Assembly: GCA_016218915.1 (NCBI GenBank) | Contig: JACRCQ010000006.1 | Location: forward strand, 50,964-114,963 | DNA length: 64,000 nt | DNA from: Deltaproteobacteria bacterium | GTDB lineage: Bacteria > Myxococcota_A > Polyangia > Polyangiales > Polyangiaceae | Direction of reading: 5' to 3' | Shown here: positions 20,796-30,088 of the stretch, piece by piece | Numbering within the stretch: the stretch's first letter is position 1 | How the letters are laid out: every line of letters begins with the position of its first letter | Translations under genes and position numbers: made by a program | The notes under the pieces: model-generated | What the model was told of the DNA's origin: nothing | Seen by the model: only the letters and a program-made list of their open reading frames with translations | The model's database searches: none

Positions 20796-21446
20796 ATGAT
20801 CGCCCTTGCTCACCAGCCACCTCGCCCGCGCCCCAGCGCCAGAACGCCCCTGTATCCCGCAGTGATCGGGGCCGGAATCTTGCTCGCGTCGTGCGCTGCC
20901 CAACCCGTGAGCCCGGTGCGCGAGCCCGCCACCCGCGATGAGCCCCCTGCGCCGGTCCTCGTGGTCGCCTCCTTGCCGCCTGTTCAGACCGGCACCAACG
21001 TGGCCGAGCCAGCCGCTCCAGCGCCTGAGCCTCCCCCCGCGGACCTGCTGGCCGGCGTGGTGGTCCCCAAGTTCCCTGCCGACGATCTCAACTCCGTGAT
21101 GGCGGTCGGATGCGGCGGCGGGTGTCCCCCTGCCTATGTCCTGGAAACCGAGAGTCGCGATCATGGCCAGCTCCGAGCCAGGATTCGCTTCTGCGAAAAG
21201 CTCGCGCGCAAGTATGTACCCGACGCGCAGGGCAGCGTGTCCGTCCAGGCGCAGATCGACGTCAACGGCAGGGCTCGGCGCGTGGTCGTAGAAAAGGATG
21301 GCGACGTTCCGGGCGTGATGATCGCGTGCGTGCAGCGTCTCGTCGAGACAGCGGCGTTCAGCTTCAAGTACAAGTACGAGCGCGAGGCCCAGATCACCGA
21401 GGAGATCAAACCCGCCGAGCCGGTCGAGGCGCCTGCCGAGCCCTAG
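20796..21446 (+). CDS. Lipoprotein with TonB/AgmX-like C-terminal region
   Basis: A 216-residue protein with a lipoprotein signal (GAGILLASCAAQ), a Pro/Ala-rich spacer to about residue 85 and a C-terminal domain. The domain has AQIDVNGRARRVVVEKDGDVPG followed by a Cys and an AAFSFKYK strand. This layout, a G-x-V-x-V strand, a helix with Cys and a final strand, recalls the TonB C-terminal and AgmX/PglI C-terminal domains common in myxobacteria, but the match is weak. The ATG at 20796 is the first that opens into a signal peptide. Confidence 0.65.
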   Translation: MIALAHQPPRPRPSARTPLYPAVIGAGILLASCAAQPVSPVREPATRDEPPAPVLVVASLPPVQTGTNVAEPAAPAPEPPPADLLAGVVVPKFPADDLNSVMAVGCGGGCPPAYVLETESRDHGQLRARIRFCEKLARKYVPDAQGSVSVQAQIDVNGRARRVVVEKDGDVPGVMIACVQRLVETAAFSFKYKYEREAQITEEIKPAEPVEAPAEP

Positions 21447-21473
21447 CGAACTGCCTCCGACACCGGCCCCGCA

Positions 21474-22082
21474 TCAGAAGCCGTGCGCGTTCGCCTTCTG
21501 CGGCAGCCCTCGCCTCCCTTGCCGCCGATTCGCCTCGAGCTGCCCGGACCGGGCGTGCTTCAGCTCGTCGAGCTTCTTTCGCTGCTCCGGAGTGAGCGAC
21601 TGGCGGATCCGCATCATCAACCCGAGCCGCTGCTTCTTGATCTCGGTCTCTGCCTTGGACACCTCGTCCATCTGCGCAAACACCTTGTTCTCATCGAGCT
21701 CCCCTGCGGCGAGCAGACGCTGGATCTCGATCCTCGCCTTCTTGAGTCTGGGCTCCAGGTCAGCGATGCGCGTCTGCGTGTCAAAGAAGTCCTGGCGGAT
21801 CTTCGCGATCTTGTCCTCAGGCACGCCTGCCTGCGCACCGAAGCGCAGCACCATCGCCGGCCGGTACAGCGTCATGCCCACCATGTCCACGCGCCCTGCC
21901 TGAGGATGGGGCTTTGCCCTGACCTTGCGCGGCGCGAGCTGCGCATCGACCTCATCTACCTGTGCCACCTGCGTCACCCGCTCGCGTTGCGCAGGCCCGG
22001 GTTGCGGTTTGCCACCTGGCTGCTGGCAGGAAACCAGCCACGCAGCCATGGCGATCACGATCACTGAGCTTCGGATTCCCAT
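21474..22082 (-). CDS. Spy/CpxP/CnrX-like periplasmic lipoprotein
   Basis: A 202-residue lipoprotein (signal ending AWLVSCQQ) whose mature part is mostly helical. It has a helical hairpin from about residue 90 to 170 and the LTxxQ-type sequence SLTPEQRKKLDEL, the hallmark of the Spy/CpxP/ZraP/Metal_resist superfamily. That superfamily includes CnrX, the periplasmic metal sensor that frees an ECF sigma factor. Here it is third in an operon after an ECF sigma gene and an anti-sigma gene, overlapping the anti-sigma gene by 22 bp. GGAGG precedes the ATG. A sensor or chaperone for the anti-sigma factor is inferred from this context. Confidence 0.75.
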   Translation of the reverse strand: MGIRSSVIVIAMAAWLVSCQQPGGKPQPGPAQRERVTQVAQVDEVDAQLAPRKVRAKPHPQAGRVDMVGMTLYRPAMVLRFGAQAGVPEDKIAKIRQDFFDTQTRIADLEPRLKKARIEIQRLLAAGELDENKVFAQMDEVSKAETEIKKQRLGLMMRIRQSLTPEQRKKLDELKHARSGQLEANRRQGRRGLPQKANAHGF

Positions 22083-22558
22083 GTTCCCTCCGCGTGGGTG
22101 TCTGACGGACTCGAAGAAGCCTCGTCGTCATCGTCGTCACCGTCGTCATCGACCGCTTCGTCGTCATCGTCGCCGACCAGTGAGTTCAGCGCAGTCATCC
22201 GCAGAAGCGATTCCTCGTCCCATTCCGATGCACCCTGCCGGTGGTCAGCCCCGGCGGGCATCTCTGCGCCTTCGTCCTGCAGCCCGAGCTCGAATGCTGG
22301 CGCGCTCTTCGCTGGCTGCCCGTCGATCGCCCGGCTCTGCTGCTGCCAGCCGTGCTTTGGCCCGAACCCCACGACCAGCCCAACGCAAGCGGCCAATGCC
22401 ACGGACAGCACGACCCACTTGGTTCGCGAGGCCCGGAGCTGCTCCCGCTGCACCTTGTCCATGACCTTGTCGACCGTGTCAGCAGGCAGCCGTGCGGCAT
22501 CTTGCGCGAAGTGTGCCCGCAGCGCCTTGCCGACCCCATCCTGTTGCTGCTCAGACAT
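22061..22558 (-). CDS. Membrane anti-sigma factor with Asp-rich periplasmic tail
   Basis: A 165-residue protein: an N-terminal cytosolic helical part (1-45) that could clamp the sigma factor, one membrane helix (48-66), and a periplasmic part ending in a run of Asp/Glu at about 130-146. No zinc-binding HxxxCxxC motif of the ZAS class is visible. The Asp-rich tail faces the periplasm if the topology is N-in, and could bind divalent cations. It overlaps the ECF sigma gene by 8 bp and the Spy-like gene by 22 bp, the usual layout of sigma/anti-sigma pairs. AAGGGA lies upstream of the ATG. Confidence 0.8.
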   Translation of the reverse strand: MSEQQQDGVGKALRAHFAQDAARLPADTVDKVMDKVQREQLRASRTKWVVLSVALAACVGLVVGFGPKHGWQQQSRAIDGQPAKSAPAFELGLQDEGAEMPAGADHRQGASEWDEESLLRMTALNSLVGDDDDEAVDDDGDDDDDEASSSPSDTHAEGTWESEAQ

Positions 22559-23189
22559 CGTCCATCCCTTCCTGCACCAGCATCTCGCGCATCGCTTCCT
22601 TGCCTCGGTGATAGTGCGTGCGAGCTGTCCCCGGGCTGACCTCCACCACCTGCGCAGCCTGCTCCACGGTCAGACCTTCCCCGAATACCAGGTAGAGGAT
22701 CTCTCGCTGGCGATCCGGCAGTCTTCCCAGGCAACGCTCGATCGCCGCGGAGCGCTGCCTGTCCATCGCAGATGCGTCAGCCGCGCCATCGGTCCCAGGC
22801 TCGCGCCCTGCGCCTCGTTCCTCCCCGGACAGCGGCTCGATCCTTCGACCCGCACGTCTCATGCCGCTGCACACCCGACGCGTGACTTCCAGAAGCCAGG
22901 TGCGCTCGGACGCGTCCCGCACCATTGCCGTCCTGCGCAGTGCCACCACGAACGCATCCTGCACCGCGTCCTCGGCCAGGCTGCGATCGCCCAGGAGCCT
23001 CACGGCCCAGCGCAGCATTGCGTCGCCGTGGTGATGTGCCCAGCGATTCACCCGGGCGCGCGCTTCGATCTGCTCCTGCTCATCCACGGCTGGCCGTTCG
23101 GCGTCTCCCAGTACCCACTTTCCCCAGGCGATGGCATCCATGGTCGGCTCTGCGTTCCAACCCGTAGATGCCCGCAGCAGGGCGACCAT
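22551..23189 (-). CDS. ECF-family RNA polymerase sigma factor
   Basis: A 212-residue sigma factor. Region 2 includes AMLRWAVRLLGDRSLAEDAV and RTWLLEVTRRVC. Region 4 is CLGRLPDRQREILYL followed by the helix-turn-helix GLTVEQAAQVVEVSPGTART. It is first in the sigma / anti-sigma / Spy-like operon and likely drives its own promoter. An internal ATG at 23141 is an alternative start; neither has a good ribosome-binding site. The stop of the large GH13-radical SAM gene lies 9 bp upstream on the same strand, so read-through into this operon is possible. Confidence 0.9.
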   Translation of the reverse strand: MVALLRASTGWNAEPTMDAIAWGKWVLGDAERPAVDEQEQIEARARVNRWAHHHGDAMLRWAVRLLGDRSLAEDAVQDAFVVALRRTAMVRDASERTWLLEVTRRVCSGMRRAGRRIEPLSGEERGAGREPGTDGAADASAMDRQRSAAIERCLGRLPDRQREILYLVFGEGLTVEQAAQVVEVSPGTARTHYHRGKEAMREMLVQEGMDDV

Positions 23190-23198
23190 ATGACAAGC

Positions 23199-26100
23199 TC
23201 AGACGCCTTTTGTCCTCGTGCACTTCATTTCGCCCCCCGCGCATATCCATCTCGCCTTCTCCCGGACCCTTTCCGCACGCGCAAGCGCGCTGTCCCACAG
23301 GGCCGACAGCGGCTGCTGCATCACGTTGCCGAGCACGGGACGGAAGAAGTCGGCCGCGTGCACGTCGCCGTTCGGATCGATGCAAGCCACGTCCCATGGC
23401 GCCCGGCAGGGGTGGATCTCGCTGCGATTCGCAAACTGATCCGCTGCGAGAAACTCCGCAGCTGCCATGTCCTGGTCGAGACGACACCGCCACACCTCAG
23501 GAGGCGAAGTGTGATCGACCATCACCAAGCCGAGCGCACGGCCTCTGGCCATCGCCCTGGCCACGGCCTCGCCGCCTGCGACCTCCTGCTCGCCGAGCTC
23601 GCCCTTGCTCACGAGCTCTTCGAGCTTGATCCAGTCCACGCCCAGGCTTGCGCCGAGCTCCACGAAAGCCTGCAGCTCCGCAAGATTCCGCTGCATGACC
23701 ACGCACGAGAGCCCGATTCTGAGGTCAGCCGACAGCTCGTTTCGCACCTGGACCGCCTGCCGCACGTTCGCAATCACGCACTCGAATCCTGCGCGAATCG
23801 AGTCGTTGACCGCCGCGCTCGCGCCATCGAGCGAAATCGAGATCGACGTCCCCCCGAGCTCGATGAACCGTCGCGCCGTGTCTGCTGTCAGCAGCAAGCC
23901 GTTGGTCAGCAGGTGCACGCCGTACGGACGGCTCCCCACCGAGCTCCGAATGGCCTGGAGCACATCGAAGAAGATCGGCGCAGACAGGGACTCGCCGCCA
24001 TGGACGAACCCGAAGTAGTCGGCAAAGGAGAAGTCCTCGCGCAGCCGATCGATCACCGCGTGCGTCAGCGTCCTGGCCGTTCCTTCCTGCGTTCGTTGCG
24101 GCGAATCGTTGATGCAGTGCCTGCACCGCATGTTGCACCGCTCGGTCACCGTCAGGTCGATGCGCGTGGGTCGCGAGCCCACCTGCGGGGAGCCGGCGGC
24201 AAAGGCCGAGTCCCGCGCCTTGAGGTTGGCCTCGAACGCTCGACGCTGCGACGCAATCCTGGAGGCTGACATCCTGCGTCGCGCGACCAATCCCGCGTTG
24301 GCGCCCAGCGTCACCCCTTGTCCTGCCACGCGGGCGTCGCCTATGGCCACCAGCGGCTCGATCTGATCGAGCTGGTCATCTTCCATGTCGAACTCGATGG
24401 CCACGTCCGATGCATTGACCGCAACGTCGATCACTTCCCCGTTGGCTGCGCGGCGATAGACGAGCAGGGGACCGTCTGCGAACACGAAGCTGCGGCTTCC
24501 CCGCAGCAGGGCCGGGCTGGCCGCGCGCGTGGCGAGAAGACGGCGCACCAGCTCGCGCAGGTGCTCGTCACGGTCCTTGGCCGTCCACGGCATGGGCGCG
24601 CGATCTTCCCATACCGCTTCCGGCAGCAGCTCCACCATGTCGGCAGCGAGCCCGATCTCCTCGCCGTACAGAATCGCCGGCACCCCCGGCGACGTCAGCA
24701 GCACGAGCAGGCCGAGCGCTGCACGCCCAGGATCTCCCATCATGCGCGAGAACGTCGCGAACCGCGTGTGATCATGCGTGGACAGGAACCGCACCGAGGC
24801 GCAATCCGGCCCGCCGCGGGCGACCTCTGCACCTTCCATCCATCGGCTCGCTTCCGACGCATCGATGGCTCGCTTGGCGATGAACTCCGTGACCGCAGCG
24901 TGGAACCCGAAGTCGGTCGTTGCATCGACCCCGCCTTCGACCCTCCATCGCCAGGCGTGCTCCGGCACCACTTCGCCGAGCACCAGCGCCTCTGGTCGGA
25001 TCGCCTTGAGACGTGCGCGCACCTCGCGCGCAAGCTCGTGCGGCACTTCGGCCGCTGCATCCAGACGCAGCCCGTCGACTCCCATGTCTGCCCACTTCTC
25101 CGCAGCCCGCACCACGAGCGCCTTCACATCGGGATGGTGCAGATCGAGCAGCGGCGCATCTCGACGTTTGCCGTAGTGGGCAAGGCGCGGACTGCCCCCT
25201 TCCTTCCATTGGAACCAGTCGGCAAAGGCAGAGGAGCGCCCGTGCTGGAGCACATCTTCGTACGCAGGAAACCCCCTTCCCACGTGGGCGAAGGACAGAT
25301 CCAGCAGCACACGCATCCCGCGCCCGTGCGCGTCGTCGAGCAGCCTGCGAAACGCTTCCTCTCCACCGAGCGCTGGGTCCACCCGCATCGGGTCCACCAG
25401 ATCATAGCGGTGGCAATGCGCCCCCAAGTGGATCGGCGTCAGGTACAGCGCGTTCACGCCGAGCTCCTCGAGCTCGTCGAGCGACCGACGGATCCCTTCC
25501 AGGTGGCCGCCTGCGCCTTGATCGCGCCCTGCGGACTTGCCCCAGTCGTCCCTGTCGCGCTCCGGACGAAATCGGTCCACGAAGATCGCGTACACGCTGC
25601 TTTCGAGCCACCACCCCGGAGGCGGGTCCTGCTGCAGCGGGCGGCGCACAAGGAACGGCTCGCCATCCTCGCGCCCGATCCGCGTTCCATCCCTCAGCGC
25701 AAAGGCCACACGCGCATAGGCTGCTGACAGGGAAACGCGTGCGCGAAACAGGGCGTGCTCGTCTTCTTGCATCACCGGCAGCATCTCGGCCTGGTGATCG
25801 AGGCGGCTGTCGCACTCGCTCCAGACGAGGCGCAGCGTGTCGCCTGCGCTGCGACGCAGCGCTGCCGTGATCACGGTCGCACCGTCGGCGTCCTCGAATA
25901 CCCAGGGCAATGCCGAGGCAAACAGCACAGGCTCTGGCGCGCCTCCCACGCTCAGCACGCTGTTGCGATGCCCACCGCGGCCGCGCGTCCTTGGATTGTC
26001 GTCATCGATCATCCAGGTGCCGTCGACGCGCAGCTTGTAGCTGTACACACCGCAAGGAAGCTCGAGCGCGGTCGACCAGGTGTCGTCGGTGCGAGCGAGC

Positions 26101-26258
26101 CGGATGCCGTTGAGCCAGTCAGCTGGTTCGCCGAGCAGCTCCACGACCTGCGGAGCAGGGGTCTGCGAGCGGGTTGCGGCCTGGTTTGGGGAGAACCGGA
26201 CCTGGACCCCATATCGGCAACCGTCGGATTTATCAGGTGTTCTTACCTCGAAGCTCAT
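23199..26258 (-). CDS. GH13 alpha-glucan hydrolase fused to a radical SAM enzyme
   Basis: One uninterrupted 1019-residue frame. Residues about 35-105 resemble a CBM48/AMPK-type glycan-binding domain (VVELLGEPADWLNG, YSYKLRVDGTW). Residues about 215-600 are a GH13 barrel with all four signature regions: DLSFAHVG; GLRLDAAAE with nucleophile Asp400; VLGEV with acid/base Glu429; FLSTHDHTR with Asp496. A short beta domain ends near 660. From about 698 a radical SAM domain follows, with C708-x3-C712-x2-C715 (ERCNMRCRHCIND), a GGESL motif and LLTNGLLL. C-terminal Cys951, Cys959, Cys1006 and Cys1013 may form a SPASM-like auxiliary site. Both catalytic sets look intact. I know of no described enzyme with this domain pairing; substrate and product are unknown. 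Confidence 0.88.
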   Translation of the reverse strand: MSFEVRTPDKSDGCRYGVQVRFSPNQAATRSQTPAPQVVELLGEPADWLNGIRLARTDDTWSTALELPCGVYSYKLRVDGTWMIDDDNPRTRGRGGHRNSVLSVGGAPEPVLFASALPWVFEDADGATVITAALRRSAGDTLRLVWSECDSRLDHQAEMLPVMQEDEHALFRARVSLSAAYARVAFALRDGTRIGREDGEPFLVRRPLQQDPPPGWWLESSVYAIFVDRFRPERDRDDWGKSAGRDQGAGGHLEGIRRSLDELEELGVNALYLTPIHLGAHCHRYDLVDPMRVDPALGGEEAFRRLLDDAHGRGMRVLLDLSFAHVGRGFPAYEDVLQHGRSSAFADWFQWKEGGSPRLAHYGKRRDAPLLDLHHPDVKALVVRAAEKWADMGVDGLRLDAAAEVPHELAREVRARLKAIRPEALVLGEVVPEHAWRWRVEGGVDATTDFGFHAAVTEFIAKRAIDASEASRWMEGAEVARGGPDCASVRFLSTHDHTRFATFSRMMGDPGRAALGLLVLLTSPGVPAILYGEEIGLAADMVELLPEAVWEDRAPMPWTAKDRDEHLRELVRRLLATRAASPALLRGSRSFVFADGPLLVYRRAANGEVIDVAVNASDVAIEFDMEDDQLDQIEPLVAIGDARVAGQGVTLGANAGLVARRRMSASRIASQRRAFEANLKARDSAFAAGSPQVGSRPTRIDLTVTERCNMRCRHCINDSPQRTQEGTARTLTHAVIDRLREDFSFADYFGFVHGGESLSAPIFFDVLQAIRSSVGSRPYGVHLLTNGLLLTADTARRFIELGGTSISISLDGASAAVNDSIRAGFECVIANVRQAVQVRNELSADLRIGLSCVVMQRNLAELQAFVELGASLGVDWIKLEELVSKGELGEQEVAGGEAVARAMARGRALGLVMVDHTSPPEVWRCRLDQDMAAAEFLAADQFANRSEIHPCRAPWDVACIDPNGDVHAADFFRPVLGNVMQQPLSALWDSALARAERVREKARWICAGGEMKCTRTKGV

Positions 26259-26315
26259 TTGTCTTGCACACCACCCGACATTATCCTACACCCAGGTGAC
26301 TCAGGCGTGAGTTAC
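26259..26315 (+). promoter_or_regulatory. Divergent promoter region with operator-like inverted repeat
   Basis: The 74-bp gap between the divergent fusion gene and the secreted-protein gene holds a rightward promoter candidate: TTGTCT at 26259-26264, a 17-bp spacer, then TATCCT at 26282-26287. An inverted repeat GTGACTCA-GGCG-TGAGTTAC (7 of 8 paired) at 26296-26315 covers the expected transcription start. A repressor bound there could control both genes. Confidence 0.4.
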
Positions 26316-26332
26316 TACTTGGAGACGGCGTC

Positions 26333-28099
26333 ATGATGAAGGTCAAGGTTCGCAGGGTCGGCGCAGCGCTCATCGGCGCAGCCAGTGTCGTCGCAGTCGC
26401 TGGATGCACAGCACAGACCGCCAGTGATTCGTCAGCGCCGCAGCACGAGGTCTCCCTGGGCTCGGCTTCGGGCGCGTACTCGATCGACAATCCGGGCAGC
26501 GCAGCCCTCAACTTCGTGAGCACGTACGGCCAGTACCAGTTCGAGCTGTCGATGAGCAGCTCGACCACCGACGAGTTCGTGCGCAGCGGGGAGAGCCTGA
26601 CCATCAGCTTCCCAGCCTATTACATCTGGATGAACCTGCACCCCGATAACTACGACGAGCCTGAGCTGGCTCGGGTGCAGCAGACCCGCGCCAACGTGCA
26701 GGTGTTCTACTTCAAGGACGGCGAGCCGGTGGGCAGCGCGACGGTCTCGACCAAGACCTGGAGTGGGGACGCGTACTGGATCCTGTACGCCACGACCGAA
26801 GCGTTCGTGGTGCCCCCAGGCGTCGATCAGGTCAAGTTCGCAGTGCAGTACGCGGACGCGGGCGATCCCAGCGCACAGGGCACAGCGCTCGATGCGGCTT
26901 CCATCCGCCCTGTGTCGGTCTTTGGCGGCGACCTGCCGGACAAGTCCCTGCTGTTCGACAACGACAACCAGACGCTGCGTCAACGCATGATCGAAGGCGG
27001 CGGGCCGGTGACCGGTGCTGACCTGATGCTCGGCTATACCGACTACCGCGCCGACACGATCGTGGATGCCTCCAAGATCGATCGCCAGATCGGAACCTTC
27101 CAGGCGCACACGCGTTTTGGCATGCAGCTTCAGCCGATCTACGGCGAAGTGGTGCACGAGATTTCGGTCGGCGTGTTCTTCGACGATGGCCAGGGGTGGC
27201 GTCCCGAGGCCCCGATGACCCCGAACAAGTCGTCGCAGTTCGTCCAGCAGCAGAGCTGGCGCACCATCTTCGAGTCCAAGATCGCCATCCCCACCAATGC
27301 GACCAAGATGGGGATCTACTACCACGTGAAGACGTACCTGGTTGCGAACTACAACGTGTACGGGCCAGACATCACGTGGAAGAAGTACGCGGACGGCGAG
27401 AAGATCCTGGTGGCCGAGCGTTGGGACAATCCGAGCGGCCCCAGCTCCAACTACGATCTCGGAGTGCAGCCTGCGGAAGGAAACCCGGATCTCAAGCGCA
27501 CCGTCGTGTTCATCCGCGGCGAGACGCAGCCCGGCCAGGACATGTTCATCCGCGGCGGCATCGATCACGCCCAGGCCGAAAAGCTCGGCATCAAGTGCGT
27601 GAACGCAGACAGCTCCCCCAACTACAAGTGCGCCCTTCCCATTGCGCACCGCAACCACAAGAACACGGTCACCAACCCGTGGAAGCCGGGCGACAAGTTC
27701 CTCGACTGGTACGGCCACGAGTCGACCCAGGTCGGCACTTCCCAGGGAGGGCTCGTTGCCCAGGGCTCGGCAGCGGATTGGACCACCAACGTGTGGCCCC
27801 AGGAGTTCGGCCCCCAGAAGACCGTGGCCACGGACGGTTACGGGCTCGAGCCGCTCAATACCTTTGGAATGCACTACTGGATGCTCGACGTGGACATGGA
27901 CTGCGCGCATGCCGTGCAGGACGGCAACGGCGCGCGCTGGTTCGAGGTCAAGTCGTACATCTCCAATGGCCCTGGATGGGAAGGTGACATCCAGCAGGCT
28001 TCCACCCCCTACCCATCTGCCAACCACTTCGCCCAATGCGGCAAGGTGAGCGTGTTCGAGCGGGACAAGAGCACGGTGACGTTCATCGACCTGAAGTGA
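26333..28099 (+). CDS. Large exported lipoprotein of unknown function
   Basis: A 588-residue protein with a lipoprotein signal ([11 protein letters not shown]) and a mature part rich in Tyr, Trp, Asp and beta-strand patterns. No catalytic motif I can name is present. A conserved-looking block near residue 395 reads [20 protein letters not shown]. It is followed by a Cys pair ([16 protein letters not shown]) and HRNHKNTV; a last Cys pair is near the C-terminus. GGAG precedes the ATG. It is divergent from the GH13-radical SAM gene with only 74 bp between them, so the two may be co-regulated. A carbohydrate-binding role is possible from context but not shown. Confidence 0.75.
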   Translation: MMKVKVRRVGAALIGAASVVAVAGCTAQTASDSSAPQHEVSLGSASGAYSIDNPGSAALNFVSTYGQYQFELSMSSSTTDEFVRSGESLTISFPAYYIWMNLHPDNYDEPELARVQQTRANVQVFYFKDGEPVGSATVSTKTWSGDAYWILYATTEAFVVPPGVDQVKFAVQYADAGDPSAQGTALDAASIRPVSVFGGDLPDKSLLFDNDNQTLRQRMIEGGGPVTGADLMLGYTDYRADTIVDASKIDRQIGTFQAHTRFGMQLQPIYGEVVHEISVGVFFDDGQGWRPEAPMTPNKSSQFVQQQSWRTIFESKIAIPTNATKMGIYYHVKTYLVANYNVYGPDITWKKYADGEKILVAERWDNPSGPSSNYDLGVQPAEGNPDLKRTVVFIRGETQPGQDMFIRGGIDHAQAEKLGIKCVNADSSPNYKCALPIAHRNHKNTVTNPWKPGDKFLDWYGHESTQVGTSQGGLVAQGSAADWTTNVWPQEFGPQKTVATDGYGLEPLNTFGMHYWMLDVDMDCAHAVQDGNGARWFEVKSYISNGPGWEGDIQQASTPYPSANHFAQCGKVSVFERDKSTVTFIDLK

Positions 28100-28333
28100 G
28101 TTCCATCCCACGACACGCGGCATTTCCCAACAAGGCAGGAAGGTTCAGGACGACGCCATGCGCATCCTAGCGGACACGATCAGGGTACGATCTCCCTGGG
28201 GCACGGCCCCCAAGGATCGCACGACACAGCAAGGCAAGAAGGCCAAGAGCGCGCCGGTGCGAGGAAACGACTCGATGCACGGCAGCGCACCGTGGACGGC
28301 GAAGCCGGGCCTGTCAGCCTTGCGGCCCCTCGG

Positions 28334-29083
28334 TCAACTGCAGCTCCAACCCTGCATGCCGTGACACACGCAGAGCACGGACCCGTAGGTGCACTTCATT
28401 CCGTCTCCCATGCAAATCCCGCCGTTCTGCGGCTCCTTGTTCGGGCAGCTTCCACACCGCCATTCGAATGCGCCTTGCCCCACGTCCTGGCAGGAGCACT
28501 GCTCCACGCCGCCGCCGTTGATCGCGCAACCGCAATACAGCGTCGCCATCTCGGCCGTGCACGGCGTGTTGCACTTGGGTCCTGGATCCGGACAGATCGA
28601 GGACGGATTGCCGCAATCCCACAGGCCTCCAAGCCCGGTGTTGCACACGCAATAGCTCGCGCCATAGCTCGCCTTGCAGTTGCACGGCTGCGGATCCTGC
28701 GGGGTGCAGGGAGAGAAGCACGGCTTGGGATTCGGATCGCACACGAGCGTGCCGCCGCCTGAGCCTGCTGCGCCCGCTGCTCCAGCCTCGCCCGACGCGC
28801 CTGCGTCTCCGCCCACGCCCGCGCTGCCGCCATTCGCTGTCCCGCCAAGGCCCGCGGCTCCCGCGATGCCTCCTGTGCCCGCGTCCCCAGCGCTGCCGCC
28901 TGATGCCGTCCCGCCGCTTCCGCCTGAGCCCCCATCACCGCCAACGCCTGCTGCGCCTCCTGACGATGCTCCGCCCTTGCCTGCCGCAGGGTCGAACAGG
29001 GCATTGTCCGAGCTGGAGCACGAGGCCAGAAGCACAAGGGGAAGGACTGCAAAGATGCTCGAGAGAGATCGGGGATGCCGCAT
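28334..29083 (-). CDS. Gly/Ala-linker lipoprotein with Cys-rich C-terminus
   Basis: A 249-residue lipoprotein (signal ending LLASCSSS) with a low-complexity Gly/Ala/Ser linker at about residues 35-108. A C-terminal domain follows with about 20 Cys, many in C-x-C or C-x3-C spacing (CNCKASYGASYCVC, CSCQDVG, CTYGSVLCVC). The composition suggests a disulfide-rich, surface-exposed module on a flexible stalk, a common design in Polyangia. No enzyme motif is seen. The 234-bp space on its 3' side, up to the end of the secreted lipoprotein gene, contains no gene I can support. Confidence 0.7.
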   Translation of the reverse strand: MRHPRSLSSIFAVLPLVLLASCSSSDNALFDPAAGKGGASSGGAAGVGGDGGSGGSGGTASGGSAGDAGTGGIAGAAGLGGTANGGSAGVGGDAGASGEAGAAGAAGSGGGTLVCDPNPKPCFSPCTPQDPQPCNCKASYGASYCVCNTGLGGLWDCGNPSSICPDPGPKCNTPCTAEMATLYCGCAINGGGVEQCSCQDVGQGAFEWRCGSCPNKEPQNGGICMGDGMKCTYGSVLCVCHGMQGWSCS

Positions 29084-29138
29084 CCTGCCATGATCTCACC
29101 GACGCGCTGCTTCGCGCAAGTCGCCGTCGTCCTCGGCG

Positions 29139-29996
29139 CTACGGGGTCGTGAGCTGGTTCTCCCAGAGCGTCGGCCCCTGGTTCGGCCCGCAGGGCCCAG
29201 CCCAGGGATCCGCAAGCACGTAGAAGCCCCCTGCCCAGACTTCAAAATGCAGGTGGGGACCGGTCGAATTTCCCGCACTCCCCACCTCCGCGATCTTGTC
29301 GCCCCTGGCAACCGTCTGCCCAGGCTTCACCACAATGGAGTCCCTTCGAAGGTGATCGTAGCGCGTGGCAAATACCTTCGCGTTGCCAGGGTGACGGATC
29401 ACCACCACGTTCGATCCGTAGAAGCAGAAGAAGCAGTTGGTCGTGTACTTCGTTCCCACGCAGTACGCGTCGCTCCCATCGGTGCAAACCATGTACCCCG
29501 ATTCGACATTGGGTCCCATGTCGAGGGTCGGCGCCTGACACGAAGGCTCTGTCGAACTCGGGCAGCGATCGAAGTGCCCGTCAAATACCCACTGCACCAC
29601 GCCGGACTCCGCTGCGTACACCGCTGTGCCCTGATCCATCTTGTCCCAGGTGACCGAGATGTCCGTGCCCTGATGCCCCGTGTACCCCGGAGCACCGCAG
29701 TCAAAGGCCTTCCCATCGCCGTCCGTGTCAGGAAACGTCACTTCGCAATCGCTCCCAAGCGTGCAGTCGATCGGCCAGAGCAAGCCCTTCCACGCCCCCG
29801 CAGAGCCGCCCGCTCCAGCCGCCCCTGCGGTCGCGCCTTGCCCCCCGGCTCCTGCGGCCCCTGCGCTCGCACCTTGCCCACCTGCACCCGCGAATCCGTC
29901 GATCGGCGAAGGCTGATCCTCGCTGGAGACCGTGCAGGCACTGACCGCAAGCAGCACGGTTGCCAGGGCGCAGACTTGGGACCGGGTATGCATCAT
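29139..29996 (-). CDS. M23-family peptidase lipoprotein
   Basis: A 285-residue lipoprotein (signal ending LLAVSACTVS) with a Gly/Ala-repeat linker (about 35-68) and a LytM/M23 peptidase domain. The zinc motifs are HQGTDIS (H-x3-D) and HLHFEV (H-x-H); an intervening RYDHLR gives the usual extra His. These residues are the complete M23 set, so it is likely an active peptidoglycan endopeptidase in the periplasm or on the cell surface. An insertion of about 70 residues between the two motifs contains six Cys. It is 55 bp upstream of the Cys-rich lipoprotein gene on the same strand, so the two may be co-transcribed. Confidence 0.88.
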   Translation of the reverse strand: MMHTRSQVCALATVLLAVSACTVSSEDQPSPIDGFAGAGGQGASAGAAGAGGQGATAGAAGAGGSAGAWKGLLWPIDCTLGSDCEVTFPDTDGDGKAFDCGAPGYTGHQGTDISVTWDKMDQGTAVYAAESGVVQWVFDGHFDRCPSSTEPSCQAPTLDMGPNVESGYMVCTDGSDAYCVGTKYTTNCFFCFYGSNVVVIRHPGNAKVFATRYDHLRRDSIVVKPGQTVARGDKIAEVGSAGNSTGPHLHFEVWAGGFYVLADPWAGPCGPNQGPTLWENQLTTP

Positions 29997-30088
29997 GGTG
30001 GGTCCAGTCTAATTCCAAACTCGCGTGCAGACACGTAGCTTTGAGCCCCCGCTATCATCCTGCGCCCCAAGGGGATGTACAGCAGGGC

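Noticed and set aside
28158..28364. A 68-codon plus-strand frame after the secreted lipoprotein gene
   Set aside because: Weak codon bias, no good ribosome-binding site, and overlap with the convergent Cys-rich lipoprotein gene.
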